Source: Shimia marina (GTDB taxonomy: Bacteria; Pseudomonadota; Alphaproteobacteria; Rhodobacterales; Rhodobacteraceae). From it: DNA of 64,000 bases. The position numbers and the translations under genes are program-made. The notes beneath the pieces were generated by a model that saw only the letters and a program-made list of their open reading frames with translations, had not been told where the DNA came from and made no database searches. The stretch is taken from contig NZ_CYPW01000032.1 in the NCBI RefSeq assembly GCF_001458175.1, positions 24,665 through 88,664 on the forward strand, in the 5' to 3' direction. Of the stretch, positions 18,013-28,357 are shown piece by piece. Each line of letters begins with the position of its first letter. The stretch's first letter is position 1.

Positions 18013-19250
18013 ATGACGGTTTCGCACACAGAATTGAGACCTGCGGCTGAACGCGTACAGGCCTATCTGCAAAGCGCACATCCCGAAGCGTTGGGCCTGC
18101 TCTTTGGCCGTCTGCTCAAAGTATATCTGTCTGAATTGTCTAGGGCTGCGCTTTCCGATGTTTCAGAAGACAGTATGGCGCTGTTGCAACGTGCGTTGAC
18201 AACTTACTACACCGGCGCCGGATACGGAGAGTCTGTGCGCTTCACCATTGATCAGGGCAGGTTCGCACTGATGGTAGAAACTCTAGACTCGCAGAACGCT
18301 GCGCTGATGCAGGAGGCTCAGAAGAGCAGTGGTCATTGGCTTTTGGTTCTGGCGGCAGCATGTTTCGTGATCGGCATCTTTGGCTCTCAGATGCTCGACA
18401 TCAAGAAAAGCCCACACCCCGAAGATAAATGGGCTGAACGCGAAGCCCACCTGGTTGGGCTGCCGGACATGTCAGGGCTGAATGCACGAGAAATCATGGA
18501 GCAGGCTTTCCCCGTGATGCTGCCCTTTGTGGATTATCCGGGGCAAAAACGCGCGGCGGAGATGTTCCGTCACGCTCTGTATGTTGAACCTCTGAATGCT
18601 GAAGCGCATGCGTCTTTTGCGATCAGCATGATCAGTCTTGCCATTCTGACCATGGGGGGCGGGCAATCGCGGGCCTATCTTCTGGAAGCGGATAAGGGGC
18701 TCTCCATTGCCAGTGCACTGGCCCCAGAGAGTGCGCGTGTGCTGATGGCGCGGGGGATGCGCCAGATGCTGGGAGACGACTGGAATGCGGGATGGGTTCT
18801 GGCGGAGCGGGCCTATGCGGCCGCGCCTGATGACCCATTTATCTCGTATTTTTATGGTTTCGTTGGGTTCTACAACGGTCAGTTTGAGAAGGTCGCGCTG
18901 GCCACCAACCCAGACGACCTTGAACTCACTGGGAAGATCTTGTCCGCGCATCGCTTGCACTTTGGTCTCGCACAATTTTTCTAGAAAATTATGCGGATGT
19001 GATCAAAGCGCTTGAATGGGATATTGCGGAACGTAGTGATGTCTCTGTGTTTGATTTTGCTTTCGCGGCGGCGGCGCATGAAAAGCTTGGCAATCATGAG
19101 CGTGCCAGCGAATTGATCGGTCTGATGCGCGAAAGATATCCCGACCTGCGTCCCAATTTGACGCTCTCGGGGCGATACACATTGAGGCCGAGTTTCATTG
19201 GCCCTTTTGTAGAGGCCTTTGCTGCGGCGGGTTGGGATTTTGAAGAGTAG
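18013..19250 (+). pseudogene. Second membrane-anchored TPR-like protein, frameshifted
   Basis: The first frame gives 323 residues and stops at 18984 just after a T5 run (18976-18980). The next frame continues the same protein for about 90 more codons to 19250. One extra T would join them into a 412-residue chain reading LAQFFLENYADVIKALEWD across the junction. The N-terminal 105 residues look cytoplasmic, a membrane segment lies at about 108-126 (WLLVLAAACFVIGIFG), and the rest is helical-repeat like. The C-terminus (RYPDLRP ... FAAAGW) matches the end of the preceding paralogue, so the second frame belongs to it. Cause: true mutation, programmed slippage or sequencing error; function unknown. 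Confidence 0.75.
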
Positions 19251-19262
19251 TGAGGTCCAAGC

Positions 19263-19448
19263 CTAGAAATCTATGGCGAGGCCCTTTTTCTCCCAGTCGC
19301 CGTAGCGCACAGGCTCTGGCCCGTCACGTCCGCCCAGCTCTGTGGGCATTTCCATCGCTTTGGCCTTTTGGCGGCGCTCTTCTGCTTCGGCGAGGGCGCG
19401 TTTGGCGGCTTCGGGCAGGTCTGCGCGGGTTTCAGGCGTGTCGCTCAT
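19263..19448 (-). CDS. DUF1674 family protein, SDHAF4-like succinate dehydrogenase assembly factor
   Basis: A 61-residue protein with a charged helical N-terminal half and the diagnostic C-terminal motif ELGGRDGPEPVRYGDWEKKG...DF. Mitochondrial SDHAF4 of the same family binds the flavinylated SdhA subunit and shields it during complex II assembly; the bacterial role is inferred from that. It converges with the TPR-like gene (12 nt gap) and is divergent from rsmB. No sdh genes are in the window. Confidence 0.88.
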   Translation of the reverse strand: MSDTPETRADLPEAAKRALAEAEERRQKAKAMEMPTELGGRDGPEPVRYGDWEKKGLAIDF

Positions 19449-19522
19449 GAGAGGGTTCCTTTCAAGCTGCCCCCTTGATATACGCGCCCGTCCGCTGTTC
19501 TCAAGCCCGCAAGGAATCTCCT

Positions 19523-20794
19523 ATGTCCAAATCCGGTTACCAAACCCGCCGCAGTGCCGTGCATCTGCTTGACAAGGTCATGGGGGACGGGCGCCTGATG
19601 TCTGATGTTATTCAGGCGGGGGCCTTGCAGAAGCTTGATCCGGCAGACCGGGCGCGTGCGCAACGGTTGGCGACAGAGACGCTGCGCTCTTTGGAGCGGG
19701 CCGATCGGCTGTTGCAGAAACATCTCAAAAAGACCCCGGCGATGACGGTGCAGAATGTGCTGCGCCTGGCGACTGTGGAGCTGTGTCAGGGCGGCGCGGC
19801 GCATGGTGTGATCAATGACGCGGTGGAGATTGTCAGCAAGGGCAAACGCACGGCGGGCATGAAGGGGCTTGTGAATGCGGTGCTGCGCAAGGTCGCGGAC
19901 AAAGGGCAGGAGGACTGGGACAAGCTGCGGGTGCCACGCTTGCCAAAATGGCTGCGCAAACCCTTGGCGCAGGCTTATTGCAACGAAGTGATGCTGGAGA
20001 TTGAGGCCGCGCATTTTGCCGGTGCGCCTCTGGACCTGACGGCCAAGGGTGATGCCGCCGCGCTGGCCGAAGCGGTTGGGGGCAGGCTTTTGCCAAGCGG
20101 ATCGGTGCGGCTGCAGGACGCAGGGCAGGTGACGGCCCTGCCGGGGTTCACGCAGGGCCAATGGTGGGTGCAGGATGCAGCGGCCGCTTTGCCCGCAAAG
20201 GTGTTGAAGGCGCAGCCGGGTGAAAAAGTGCTGGATCTCTGTGCCGCGCCGGGGGGCAAGACCATGCAGATCGCCGCCGCTGGCGCGCATGTGACGGCGG
20301 TGGATGACAACCCGGCGCGGATGGAGCGGCTGCGGGAAAACCTAAAGCGGGTGCAGTTGCAGGCAAAGGTTGTTGTGGGTGATGTCATGGCGCAAGAGGG
20401 GCAATATGATGCGATCCTGCTGGATGCGCCCTGTTCGGCCACTGGCACGATTCGGCGCCACCCGGATCTGCCCTTTGCCAAGGATGGCAGCGAGTTTGGC
20501 GATCTGATTGGCATGCAGGAGGTGTTTCTGGATCACGCGATTGGCCTGTTGAAACCAGGCGGGCGGCTTGTGTTCTGCACCTGTTCGCTGCTGCCGGACG
20601 AGGGTGAGGTGCAGGTGGAGGAGGCCGTGGCGCGCTGGGCGGATATCACGGTGGATCGCGACGCGGTGCTGATTGATGGCGTGGATCCGGCATGGATCAC
20701 CGAAGAAGGTGGCCTGCGTCTGCGGCCAGACTACTGGGCAGCGCAGGGCGGTATGGATGGCTTTTATATGGCCATGTTGCGCAAGGGGGCGTGA
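19523..20794 (+). CDS. rsmB: 16S rRNA (cytosine(967)-C(5))-methyltransferase family protein
   Basis: A 423-residue protein. The N-terminal 140 residues form the NusB-like RNA-binding domain (QTRRSAVHLLDKV, HGVINDAVEI). The C-terminal part is the SAM-dependent m5C methyltransferase: motif I VLDLCAAPGGKTMQIAA (about 235), motif IV DAPCSATGTIRRHPD with one catalytic Cys (about 310) and motif VI CTCSLLPDEGE with the second Cys (about 357). ATG 19523 follows AAGGA; the earlier ATG at 19475 is less likely. It begins a same-strand run with the heparinase-like gene and purH. Confidence 0.95.
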   Translation: MSKSGYQTRRSAVHLLDKVMGDGRLMSDVIQAGALQKLDPADRARAQRLATETLRSLERADRLLQKHLKKTPAMTVQNVLRLATVELCQGGAAHGVINDAVEIVSKGKRTAGMKGLVNAVLRKVADKGQEDWDKLRVPRLPKWLRKPLAQAYCNEVMLEIEAAHFAGAPLDLTAKGDAAALAEAVGGRLLPSGSVRLQDAGQVTALPGFTQGQWWVQDAAAALPAKVLKAQPGEKVLDLCAAPGGKTMQIAAAGAHVTAVDDNPARMERLRENLKRVQLQAKVVVGDVMAQEGQYDAILLDAPCSATGTIRRHPDLPFAKDGSEFGDLIGMQEVFLDHAIGLLKPGGRLVFCTCSLLPDEGEVQVEEAVARWADITVDRDAVLIDGVDPAWITEEGGLRLRPDYWAAQGGMDGFYMAMLRKGA

Positions 20795-20899
20795 GCCGTC
20801 TCTTGCCGCTGGAGATTTGCGCGCGATTGAATCGGTGACTCAGCGCTAACAGCTCGCTACACTCCTGCCAAAACGCCAGAGAGCGTAGAGGCAGAGTGG

Positions 20900-22642
20900 A
20901 TGTCCAACCCAGAAACCCTATCGGCGCGATGGACCCGTGTGATGCACCGTGTGGCGGCGCGCATGGCAACCCGCGCGCGCCCGGCGACGGGCTTTACCAG
21001 TATGCCCGAACCGCGCACCATCGGGCTGTATGCCCGCGGCAAACAGTTGGTTGCAGGCAATTTTCTTTTTGCTGGTCACCTTGTGACGGCCCCCAATGCG
21101 TCGATGTGGGACCTTGAGGCACCTGACGAGGTCTTTGCCGAGGATCTGCATGGCTTTGCCTGGCTTGATGATCTGGCGGCGGTGGGCGATGCGCCTGCGC
21201 GGGAGCGGGCGCAGGTCTGGCTGTGGCGTTGGATTGCACGCTATGGGCGCGGTGTTGGGCCGGGCTGGACACCTGACTTGGCGGGGCGGCGGCTGATCCG
21301 GTGGATCAGCCATGCGATTTTCCTGCTGCGGTCGCGGGATTCGGCCCAGTCTGAGGAATTTTACCGCTCCCTGGCGCAGCAGACGATTTTCCTCTCCAAA
21401 CGTTGGCACAAGACCGCGCCGGGATTGCCCCGGTTTGAGGCGCTGACCGGGTTGATCTATGCCGGGCTGGCGCTGGAAGGGATGGGCATGCATGTGGCCC
21501 CCGCCTGTAAGGCGCTCGACAAGGAATGCGCGCGGCAGGTGGATGCGCAGGGCGGTATTCCGACGCGCAACCCCGAAGAGCTGTTGGAGGTGTTTACGCT
21601 TTTGACCTGGGCGGCGACCGCGTTGAAAGAGGCGGATATGCAGCCCTCGGAGGTGCATCTGCAGGCGATTGAGCGGATCGCGCCGACGTTGCGCACGCTG
21701 CGCCATGCGGATGGTGGGTTGGCGCGGTTTCATGGTGGCGGGCGCGGCATGGAAGGGCGTCTGGACAGTGCTCTGGCCGAAAGCGGCAACAAGACACGGC
21801 AGGCGGATGGGCTGGCGATGGGCTATGCGCGCCTGTCATCAGGGCGCACCAGTGCGGTGATTGATGCCAGCGCGCCGCCAAGCGGGGCCAGCGCGCTGAA
21901 TGCCCATGCCTCCACATTGGCGTTTGAACTGACTAGCGGGCGGCGGCCTGTGGTGGTGAACTGTGGCTCTGGGGCCAGCTTTGGCGAGGACTGGCGGCGG
22001 TTTGGCCGCGCGACGCCCTCACATTCGACGGTGACCGTGGATGAACTCTCCAGCGCGCGGCTTGGTCAGGAAGGCAAGGGCTGGCGTGAGGAGCAACTGG
22101 TGGATGCCCCCAAGAATGTGCCGATCCAGATGAGCCAGGCCAGCGACGGGCTGCGCTTTGAAGGGGGGCACGATGGCTATGTGAAAACCCATGGGTTGAC
22201 CCATGCGCGGACTTTGGAGCTGACCTTTGATGGGCGCGGCATGGCGGGTGAGGATTTGCTGGTGGCGATGGACGATGTCGCCAAACAGCGGTTTGACAAA
22301 GCCATGGACGATGGAGCCTTGCAGGGCATCGGGTTTGAGATCGCCTTTCACCTGCATCCGGAGGTGGACGCCAGTCTGGATATGGGCGGCGCGGCGGTGT
22401 CGATTGCGCTCAAGAGTGGGGAATTGTGGGTGTTCCGCCATGATGCCATTGCCAAAATGCGGCTGGATGCCAGTGTTTTTCTGGAAAAAGGGCGATTAAA
22501 GCCACGTGCGACGAAACAAATCGTTCTATCTGGCGTGGCAATGGAGTATGCGACCCGCATCCGGTGGTCGTTGAGCAAAGCCCATGAGACCAATGTGGCG
22601 ATCAGGGACCTGAACCGGGATGAGATGGAATTAAACAGCTGA
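20900..22642 (+). CDS. Heparinase II/III family protein
   Basis: A 580-residue protein with an all-helical N-terminal toroid (about 1-300) and a beta-rich C-terminal heparinase II/III domain beginning near [19 protein letters not shown] (about 345). Conserved features include [33 protein letters not shown] and the late beta strands near ELWVFRHD. Family members are polysaccharide lyases, but this alphaproteobacterial subgroup lies between rsmB and purH in many relatives and has no demonstrated substrate. There is no obvious signal peptide, which is odd for a lyase. GC and codon use match the neighbours. Confidence 0.88.
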   Translation: MSNPETLSARWTRVMHRVAARMATRARPATGFTSMPEPRTIGLYARGKQLVAGNFLFAGHLVTAPNASMWDLEAPDEVFAEDLHGFAWLDDLAAVGDAPARERAQVWLWRWIARYGRGVGPGWTPDLAGRRLIRWISHAIFLLRSRDSAQSEEFYRSLAQQTIFLSKRWHKTAPGLPRFEALTGLIYAGLALEGMGMHVAPACKALDKECARQVDAQGGIPTRNPEELLEVFTLLTWAATALKEADMQPSEVHLQAIERIAPTLRTLRHADGGLARFHGGGRGMEGRLDSALAESGNKTRQADGLAMGYARLSSGRTSAVIDASAPPSGASALNAHASTLAFELTSGRRPVVVNCGSGASFGEDWRRFGRATPSHSTVTVDELSSARLGQEGKGWREEQLVDAPKNVPIQMSQASDGLRFEGGHDGYVKTHGLTHARTLELTFDGRGMAGEDLLVAMDDVAKQRFDKAMDDGALQGIGFEIAFHLHPEVDASLDMGGAAVSIALKSGELWVFRHDAIAKMRLDASVFLEKGRLKPRATKQIVLSGVAMEYATRIRWSLSKAHETNVAIRDLNRDEMELNS

Positions 22643-22661
22643 GCCCAAGGACCCCGCCCCT

Positions 22662-24251
22662 ATGACCGATCTCCACCCCATTCGCCGCGCATTGCTCTCC
22701 GTATCCGACAAGACCGGATTGATCGAACTGGCCACTGCGCTTTCAAACCGGGGTGTTGAGCTCCTCTCAACCGGCGGTTCCGCCAAAGCCATGCGCGACG
22801 CCGGTCTGGCGGTGAAAGACGTGTCTGAGGTCACCGGGTTCCCGGAAATGATGGATGGCCGCGTAAAAACGCTGCATCCCAAGGTGCATGGTGGCTTGCT
22901 GGCGCTGCGCGACAATGACGATCACGTGGCCGCCATGGACGAACATGGCATCGGTGCCATCGACCTGCTGGTGGTGAACCTCTATCCGTTTGAGGCCACC
23001 GTGGCCGCAGGCGGTGACTATGAGACCTGCATTGAAAACATCGACATTGGCGGCCCGGCGATGATCCGCGCGGCGTCCAAGAACCATGGCTTTGTGAATG
23101 TGGTTGTAGACGTTGAAGACTATGATGCGCTGCTGGCGGAGCTGGATGCAAATGATGGGCAGACCACATTTGCGTTCCGTCAGAAGCTGGCACAGACCGC
23201 CTATGCGCGCACCGCGGCCTATGACGCGGCTGTGTCGAACTGGATGGCCAAAGCGCTGGAAGAGAAGGCACCGCGCCGCCGGGCCTTTGCCGGAGAAATC
23301 AAACAGACCCTGCGCTATGGTGAAAACAGCCATCAGGAAGCGACCTTCTATACTGACGGCAGCGGACGTGCGGGTGTGGCGACGGCCACCCAGCTTCAGG
23401 GCAAAGAGCTGAGCTACAACAACATCAATGACACGGATGCGGCGTTTGAGCTTGTGGCGGAGTTTGACCCGGCGGTGAGCCCGGCTGTGGCGATCATCAA
23501 ACACGCCAATCCTTGCGGTGTGGCCGTGGGCGCAACTTTGGTCGAAGCCTATCAGAAAGCCTTTGATTGTGACCGCACCTCTGCCTTTGGGGGCATTGTG
23601 GCCCTGAACCAGCCGCTGGATGCAGAGACCGCCACTAAGATTGTTGAGATCTTCACCGAGGTGGTGATTGCGCCGGGTGCGTCGGAAGAGGCAAAAGAGA
23701 TCTTTGCGGCCAAGAAGAACCTGCGCCTCCTGCTGACCGATGGTCTGCCTAATGTGCGCGAACCGATCACCGCCTATAAGCAGGTCGCCGGTGGCGTGTT
23801 GGTGCAGGACAAAGACGTCGGCTACGTCAGCAAAGAGGATCTGAAGGTGGTGACCAAAGTGGCTCCTTCAGACGCGCAGCTCGACGATCTGCTGTTTGCG
23901 TGGAAAGTGGCCAAACATGTGAAATCTAACGCCATCGTCTATGTCAAAGGCGGCGCAACCGTTGGGGTGGGCGCCGGACAGATGAGCCGTCTGGACAGCG
24001 CCAACGTGGCCGCAGCCAAGGCACAGCGTATGGCGGATGAGCTGGGCATGAGCGAGAGCCCGGCCAAGGGCTCTGCTGTGGCCTCTGATGCCTTCTTCCC
24101 TTTCGCCGATGGTCTTCTGGAGGCGGCGGCAGCAGGTGGCACCTGTGTGATTCAGCCGGGTGGCTCCATGCGTGACGAAGAAGTGATCAAGGCGGCAGAT
24201 GAGGCCGGTCTGGCGATGGTCTTCACCGGAATGCGCCATTTCCGGCACTAA
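22662..24251 (+). CDS. purH: Bifunctional AICAR formyltransferase/IMP cyclohydrolase
   Basis: A 529-residue enzyme for the last two steps of purine synthesis. The MGS-like IMP cyclohydrolase domain spans about residues 1-200 ([46 protein letters not shown]). The AICAR formyltransferase domain occupies the rest ([35 protein letters not shown], ending with [10 protein letters not shown] and GMRHFRH). It starts 19 nt after the heparinase-like stop, so the two are probably co-transcribed. Confidence 0.98.
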   Translation: MTDLHPIRRALLSVSDKTGLIELATALSNRGVELLSTGGSAKAMRDAGLAVKDVSEVTGFPEMMDGRVKTLHPKVHGGLLALRDNDDHVAAMDEHGIGAIDLLVVNLYPFEATVAAGGDYETCIENIDIGGPAMIRAASKNHGFVNVVVDVEDYDALLAELDANDGQTTFAFRQKLAQTAYARTAAYDAAVSNWMAKALEEKAPRRRAFAGEIKQTLRYGENSHQEATFYTDGSGRAGVATATQLQGKELSYNNINDTDAAFELVAEFDPAVSPAVAIIKHANPCGVAVGATLVEAYQKAFDCDRTSAFGGIVALNQPLDAETATKIVEIFTEVVIAPGASEEAKEIFAAKKNLRLLLTDGLPNVREPITAYKQVAGGVLVQDKDVGYVSKEDLKVVTKVAPSDAQLDDLLFAWKVAKHVKSNAIVYVKGGATVGVGAGQMSRLDSANVAAAKAQRMADELGMSESPAKGSAVASDAFFPFADGLLEAAAAGGTCVIQPGGSMRDEEVIKAADEAGLAMVFTGMRHFRH

Positions 24252-24264
24252 TTTTGTCCTAAGA

Positions 24265-24296
24265 TCCCGCCGCGTGGCACGCTTTACGCGGCGGGA
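24265..24296 (+). terminator. Hairpin after purH
   Basis: TCCCGCCGCGT and ACGCGGCGGGA form an 11-bp perfect stem with a 10-nt loop, 13 nt after the purH stop. No T-run follows, so termination would be inefficient or rho-dependent. Confidence 0.6.
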
Positions 24297-24437
24297 CATG
24301 TCCAGTTTTGGATTTCTCGCAACCCCCTTGTTGACGATACCTTGCTTGCCGTAGCATAGAGGCAACAGTAGGGCGCAAGATTCTGTGATCAACACGGAGC
24401 CGCGCCAAGAGGCAGACAGGCAGAAAGGGGGACGCGG

Positions 24438-24914
24438 TTGTTGCGTCTTGTGTTTTGGGCAGGCTTTTGGGCCTTTATCACCGATCAGGCGAGCAAATTC
24501 CTTGTGCTCAACGCGCTCAATCTGCGCGAGGTGATGCATATAGATGTCTTTCCGCCCTTGCTGCAGTTTCACATGGCGTGGAACCGGGGCATTAACTTTG
24601 GTCTGTTTTCTGACAGCCCGGAGGCGGCCAAATGGGTGCTTATCGCGCTGGCGATTCTCATTTGTGGGTTTGTGCTTTATTGGGTGCGCAAAGATCCGCC
24701 GGGCAAATGGGGCATGATCAGCGCAGGTCTGCTGATTGGCGGCGCGCTGGGCAATGTTGTGGACCGCCTGTTGTTCGGGGCGGTGGTTGATTTTCTCAAT
24801 ATGTCCTGCTGTGGCATCAACAATCCTTATGCGTTCAACGTGGCGGATATCTGGATTTTTGCCGGGGCGATTGGTCTTGTCATCTTTGGCGGTGGCGACA
24901 AAAGAGAAGCGTGA
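24438..24914 (+). CDS. lspA: Prolipoprotein signal peptidase (signal peptidase II)
   Basis: A 158-residue inner-membrane aspartic protease that removes signal peptides from lipoproteins. Family motifs: DQASKF near residue 16, NRGINFGLF near 50, GNVVDRLLFGAVVDF with the first catalytic Asp (about 109) and FNVADIWIF with the second (about 136). Four membrane segments fit. No ATG is available; TTG at 24438 or at 24441 must be used, and relatives starting MRL.FW favour the second. AAGGGGG precedes both. The next gene encodes a lipoprotein, which would be a substrate. Confidence 0.95.
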   Translation: MLRLVFWAGFWAFITDQASKFLVLNALNLREVMHIDVFPPLLQFHMAWNRGINFGLFSDSPEAAKWVLIALAILICGFVLYWVRKDPPGKWGMISAGLLIGGALGNVVDRLLFGAVVDFLNMSCCGINNPYAFNVADIWIFAGAIGLVIFGGGDKREA

Positions 24915-24966
24915 CCTTATCCGTTTGATCGGGTAAAGCTGTGCTCAATATACTGGAGAGGTGAGC

Positions 24967-25488
24967 ATGGGCGTGATGCGTCTGAAGTGTCTGGGACTGT
25001 TGATGGTGGTGGCTGTGGCCGGATGCACCAGCGGCGATACCCTGCGTTCCAACAAATCGTTGACCCCCGGGCCGGATGAATTTTCGATCCTGCCAGGCAA
25101 AGAGCTTACCCAGCCTGCGGATTTTGCGGCGCTGCCGCCGCCCACGCCGGGTGGGGTGAACCGCACCGATCAGGATCCTTTGAGTGATGCGGTGGCCGTG
25201 CTTGGTGGCTCTGCTGCGGCGCGCAGTGCTTTGAACAGCTCGGTGCCCAGCAGCGACAGCTCTTTGGTGAGCTATGCATCGCGTATGGGGCGGGATCCAA
25301 ACATTCGTCAGGTCGTGCTTCAGGAAGATGAAGAGTTTCGTGCAAAGCGTGGCCGATTCACCAGCATCCGCATCTCCAAGAAGGGTCTGTATGAAGAGGT
25401 CTATAAACCTCAAGCGCTGGACTATCGCGAAGAATGGTGGCGCTGGAAGCGGGCTGGGGTGCAAACCCCTGCGGCCCCTGTGCAGTGA
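24967..25488 (+). CDS. DUF3035 lipoprotein, BamF-like outer-membrane assembly component
   Basis: A 173-residue lipoprotein with lipobox VAGC at about residues 17-20. The conserved block PGPDEFSILPGKELTQP near residue 40 is typical of DUF3035, a family that includes the BamF lipoprotein of the alphaproteobacterial outer-membrane protein insertion complex. The rest is polar with acidic and Trp/Arg-rich segments (EEWWRWKRAG) at the end. GGAGAGG lies 6 nt before the ATG at 24967; a GTG at 24961 is an alternative. It follows lspA. The BamF assignment rests on family memory. Confidence 0.82.
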   Translation: MGVMRLKCLGLLMVVAVAGCTSGDTLRSNKSLTPGPDEFSILPGKELTQPADFAALPPPTPGGVNRTDQDPLSDAVAVLGGSAAARSALNSSVPSSDSSLVSYASRMGRDPNIRQVVLQEDEEFRAKRGRFTSIRISKKGLYEEVYKPQALDYREEWWRWKRAGVQTPAAPVQ

Positions 25489-25529
25489 CACGGGGCGCGC
25501 GGTCTCACTTTCTCGTTTGATCTCTTGCA

Positions 25530-25555
25530 GCGCCCCTTCGGGGGCGTATTTATTT
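25530..25555 (+). terminator. UUCG-loop terminator after the DUF3035 gene
   Basis: GCGCCCC, TTCG, GGGGCGT form a 7-bp stem with the very stable UUCG loop, followed by ATTTATTT. It lies about 40 nt after the stop and isolates this gene from the M16 peptidase pair. Confidence 0.88.
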
Positions 25556-25642
25556 GATATGACAATTTGCCGATACGCACTGAAACTGCGGGCTCCGGGG
25601 CCTCAGGGATGTGTTGGCGCTTAAGGGTTGGGAGACACAAGC

Positions 25643-26983
25643 ATGTTGCGACGGATCGTCTTGGCGGTGATTGCAGGCGCGGGCCTTGCGATGCCGGCGG
25701 TGGCTGAGGACATCGTTACGGATTTCACCTTGAACAATGGCATGCAGGTTGTGGTGGTCGAGGATCACCGCGCGCCTGTTGTGATGCATATGGTGTGGTA
25801 TCGCGCCGGATCGGCGGATGAGAAACCCGGCGTCTCCGGGGTGGCGCATTTTCTGGAGCATCTGCTGTTCAAAGGCACGGACACGCTGGCGCCGGGCGAG
25901 TTTTCGGCCACTGTGGCGGCCAATGGTGGGCGGGATAATGCTTTCACCAGCTATGACATGACGGCCTATCATCAGCGCGTGGCGGCAGACCGGCTGGAGC
26001 TGATGATGCGGATGGAGAGCGACCGCATGGTCAACATCCGGCTTGGCGAAGAGGAGATCCTGACGGAGCGCGATGTCATCATCGAAGAGCGCAATCAGCG
26101 GGTGGAGAACAATCCCGGTGCGTTGTTTCGCGAGCAGCTAAATGCGGCGCAGTATCTGAACCACCGTTACGGCGTGCCGATCATTGGCTGGCGTCATGAG
26201 ATGGAGGCGCTGGATCTGGAAGATGCGCTTGAGTTCTACGGCACCTTTTATGCGCCCAACAATGCGATCCTGATTGTGGCGGGGGATGTACAGCCTGACG
26301 AGGTCAAGGCGCTGGCGGAGCAGTATTATGGCGTAATCCCGGCCAACCCGGATCTGCCGGAGCGGGCGCGCCCAAGTGAGCCGCCCCAGACCAGCGCGCG
26401 GCGGATGGTGTTTTATGATGCCCGTGTGGCGCAGCCCTATGTGACGCGCAGCTATCTGGCCCCGGAGCGCAACCCAGGTGATCAGAAACAAGCGGCGGCG
26501 CTGACCTTGTTGGCGGAGCTTCTGGGGGGCGGACAGACTTCTGTGCTGAGCCAGAAGCTTCAGTTTGAAACCCAACAGTCGATCTATGCGACCTCTTGGT
26601 ATCGGGGGACGTCGCTGGATGCGACCACCTTCAATCTGCTGACCGTGCCCGCACCTGGCATCACGTTGCAGGAGGCAGAGGATGCGATGGATGGCGTTGT
26701 GGCTGCCTTCATGGAGGAGGGCGTGGATGAGGCCCATCTGGGCCGCATCAAGATGCAACTGCGGGCCAGCGAAATCTATGAGCGTGACAGTGTGGAAAGC
26801 GTGGCCAACCGCTATGGGCGCGGGCTGACGGCGGGGCTGACCATTGCCGACATTCAGGCCTGGCCCGAGGTGTTACAGGCGGTCACCCCGGAGGAGATCA
26901 TGGCGGCGGCTGAGATGATTTTTGACAAGGACAAATCGGTGACTGGTTGGCTCAAGATCGCAGAAGAGGAGGTCTCCCAATGA
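25643..26983 (+). CDS. M16-family zinc protease, catalytic partner
   Basis: A 446-residue exported protein with a signal peptide (MLRRIVLAVIAGAGLAMPAVA). The inverted zinc motif HFLEH (HxxEH) is at about residue 72, with the distal zinc glutamate in the ERDVIIEER block (about 140-150). Two M16 half-domains follow, as in pitrilysin and processing-peptidase relatives. ATG 25643 is chosen because it starts the signal peptide and has GGGAG upstream. It overlaps the next gene by ATGA, so the two M16 proteins are made together and probably form a periplasmic heterodimer. Confidence 0.93.
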   Translation: MLRRIVLAVIAGAGLAMPAVAEDIVTDFTLNNGMQVVVVEDHRAPVVMHMVWYRAGSADEKPGVSGVAHFLEHLLFKGTDTLAPGEFSATVAANGGRDNAFTSYDMTAYHQRVAADRLELMMRMESDRMVNIRLGEEEILTERDVIIEERNQRVENNPGALFREQLNAAQYLNHRYGVPIIGWRHEMEALDLEDALEFYGTFYAPNNAILIVAGDVQPDEVKALAEQYYGVIPANPDLPERARPSEPPQTSARRMVFYDARVAQPYVTRSYLAPERNPGDQKQAAALTLLAELLGGGQTSVLSQKLQFETQQSIYATSWYRGTSLDATTFNLLTVPAPGITLQEAEDAMDGVVAAFMEEGVDEAHLGRIKMQLRASEIYERDSVESVANRYGRGLTAGLTIADIQAWPEVLQAVTPEEIMAAAEMIFDKDKSVTGWLKIAEEEVSQ

Positions 26984-28290
26984 TCCGCGCGTGGATGGCC
27001 CTAGGGGCGATGATTGTGGCGATGTGCGTGGCAGCACCGGCCTGGGCAGAAATTGACATCAAGGAAGTGACCTCGCCGGGCGGCATCAAAGCCTGGCTGG
27101 TGGAAGAGCCGTCGATCCCTTTTGTGGCGCTAGAACTCCGGTTTAAAGGCGGCACCTCGCTGGATGCAGAGGGTAAGCGCGGGGCGACCAACCTGATGGT
27201 GGGACTGCTTGAAGAAGGCACCGGCGATCTGGATGCGCAGGGTTTTGCCAAGGCCTCAGAAGCGCTGGCGGCACAGTTCGGCTATGACAGCCACGCCGAT
27301 GCCGTGTCGATTTCGGCCCGTGTGCTGAGCGAGAACCGCGACGCCGCGCTTGATCTGTTGCGCCAGTCGCTGGTGGCACCAAGCTTTCCGCAGGATGCCT
27401 TGGACCGCGTGCGTCAGCAGGTGCTCTCGGGCATCCGCTCTGATCTCAAGGACCCGGAACGCATTGCCAGCACCCGGTTGGCGGAGCTGATCTATGGCGA
27501 CCATCCTTATGGCTCAAATGGGGAGGGCACAGTAGAGAGTGTCACCCATCTGACGCGGGACGATATGATCGCCGCCCATCAAGGGGCTCTGGCCAAGGAT
27601 CGGCTGTTTGTGGGCGTGGTGGGCGACATCACGGCACAGGAGCTTGGCCCGTTGCTGGATCAGTTGCTGGGGGATCTGCCTGAGACGGGCGCGCCGATGC
27701 CCGCGCCTGCGCAGCTGGAGATCGCGGGGGGCGTGGATGTGGTGGATTTCAACACACCTCAATCCGTGGCGGTCTGGGCGCAGGAGGGCATGGATCGCGA
27801 TGATCCTGATTTCTTTGCGGCCTATGTGCTCAACACCATTCTGGGTGGGGGCGGTTTTGAGAGCCGTCTGATGACCGAGGTGCGCGAAAAGCGCGGGCTG
27901 ACCTATGGGGTCTACAGCTATCTGGTGCTGCGGGATCTGGCCAATGTCTATCTGGGCAGCGTGTCCTCTGCCAATGATCGTGTGGCGCAGGCCCTTGAGG
28001 TGGTGCAGGCAGAATGGGCGCGCATGGCCGCTGAAGGTGCCACAGAAGAAGAGGTTGAGAAAGCCAAGGCGCTGCTGACCGGTGCCTATCCTCTGCGCTT
28101 TGACGGCAATGGGGCGATCGCCAATATCATGGTCTCCATGCAGATGGACGGCATGCCGATTGATTACATCGCCACGCGCAATGACAGGGTTGATGCGGTG
28201 ACCACCGAAGATGTGGCGCGGGTGGCGCGTCAGTTTCTGGACAGCGACGGGCTGTTGTTTGTTGTGGTTGGGCAGCCAGAAGGTCTCTGA
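26980..28290 (+). CDS. M16-family protein, non-catalytic partner
   Basis: A 436-residue exported protein (signal peptide MIRAWMALGAMIVAMCVAAPAWA). It has the M16 fold (KAWLVEEPSIPFVALELRF, ILGGGGFESRLMTEVREKRGLTYGVYS) but the HxxEH zinc site is absent; the equivalent position reads LEEGTGDLD. In paired M16 enzymes the inactive subunit supplies the Arg/Tyr of the substrate site, and the RGLTYGVYSY block here fits that role. The start is coupled to the catalytic partner by ATGA. A terminator follows. Confidence 0.92.
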   Translation: MIRAWMALGAMIVAMCVAAPAWAEIDIKEVTSPGGIKAWLVEEPSIPFVALELRFKGGTSLDAEGKRGATNLMVGLLEEGTGDLDAQGFAKASEALAAQFGYDSHADAVSISARVLSENRDAALDLLRQSLVAPSFPQDALDRVRQQVLSGIRSDLKDPERIASTRLAELIYGDHPYGSNGEGTVESVTHLTRDDMIAAHQGALAKDRLFVGVVGDITAQELGPLLDQLLGDLPETGAPMPAPAQLEIAGGVDVVDFNTPQSVAVWAQEGMDRDDPDFFAAYVLNTILGGGGFESRLMTEVREKRGLTYGVYSYLVLRDLANVYLGSVSSANDRVAQALEVVQAEWARMAAEGATEEEVEKAKALLTGAYPLRFDGNGAIANIMVSMQMDGMPIDYIATRNDRVDAVTTEDVARVARQFLDSDGLLFVVVGQPEGL

Positions 28291-28311
28291 CGCAGAGTTT
28301 GATGCGAAAAC

Positions 28312-28345
28312 CGCCGCTGTGGGGAGGCCCATGGCGGCGTTTTTT
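28312..28345 (+). terminator. Terminator after the M16 pair
   Basis: CGCCGCTGTGGG pairs with CCCATGGCGGCG (two wobbles) and is followed by TTTTTT. It lies 21 nt after the M16 stop. The gene on the other strand ends at 28358, so the element may also serve the end of the GGDEF-EAL gene. Confidence 0.85.
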
Positions 28346-28357
28346 ATTCGGGCATGT

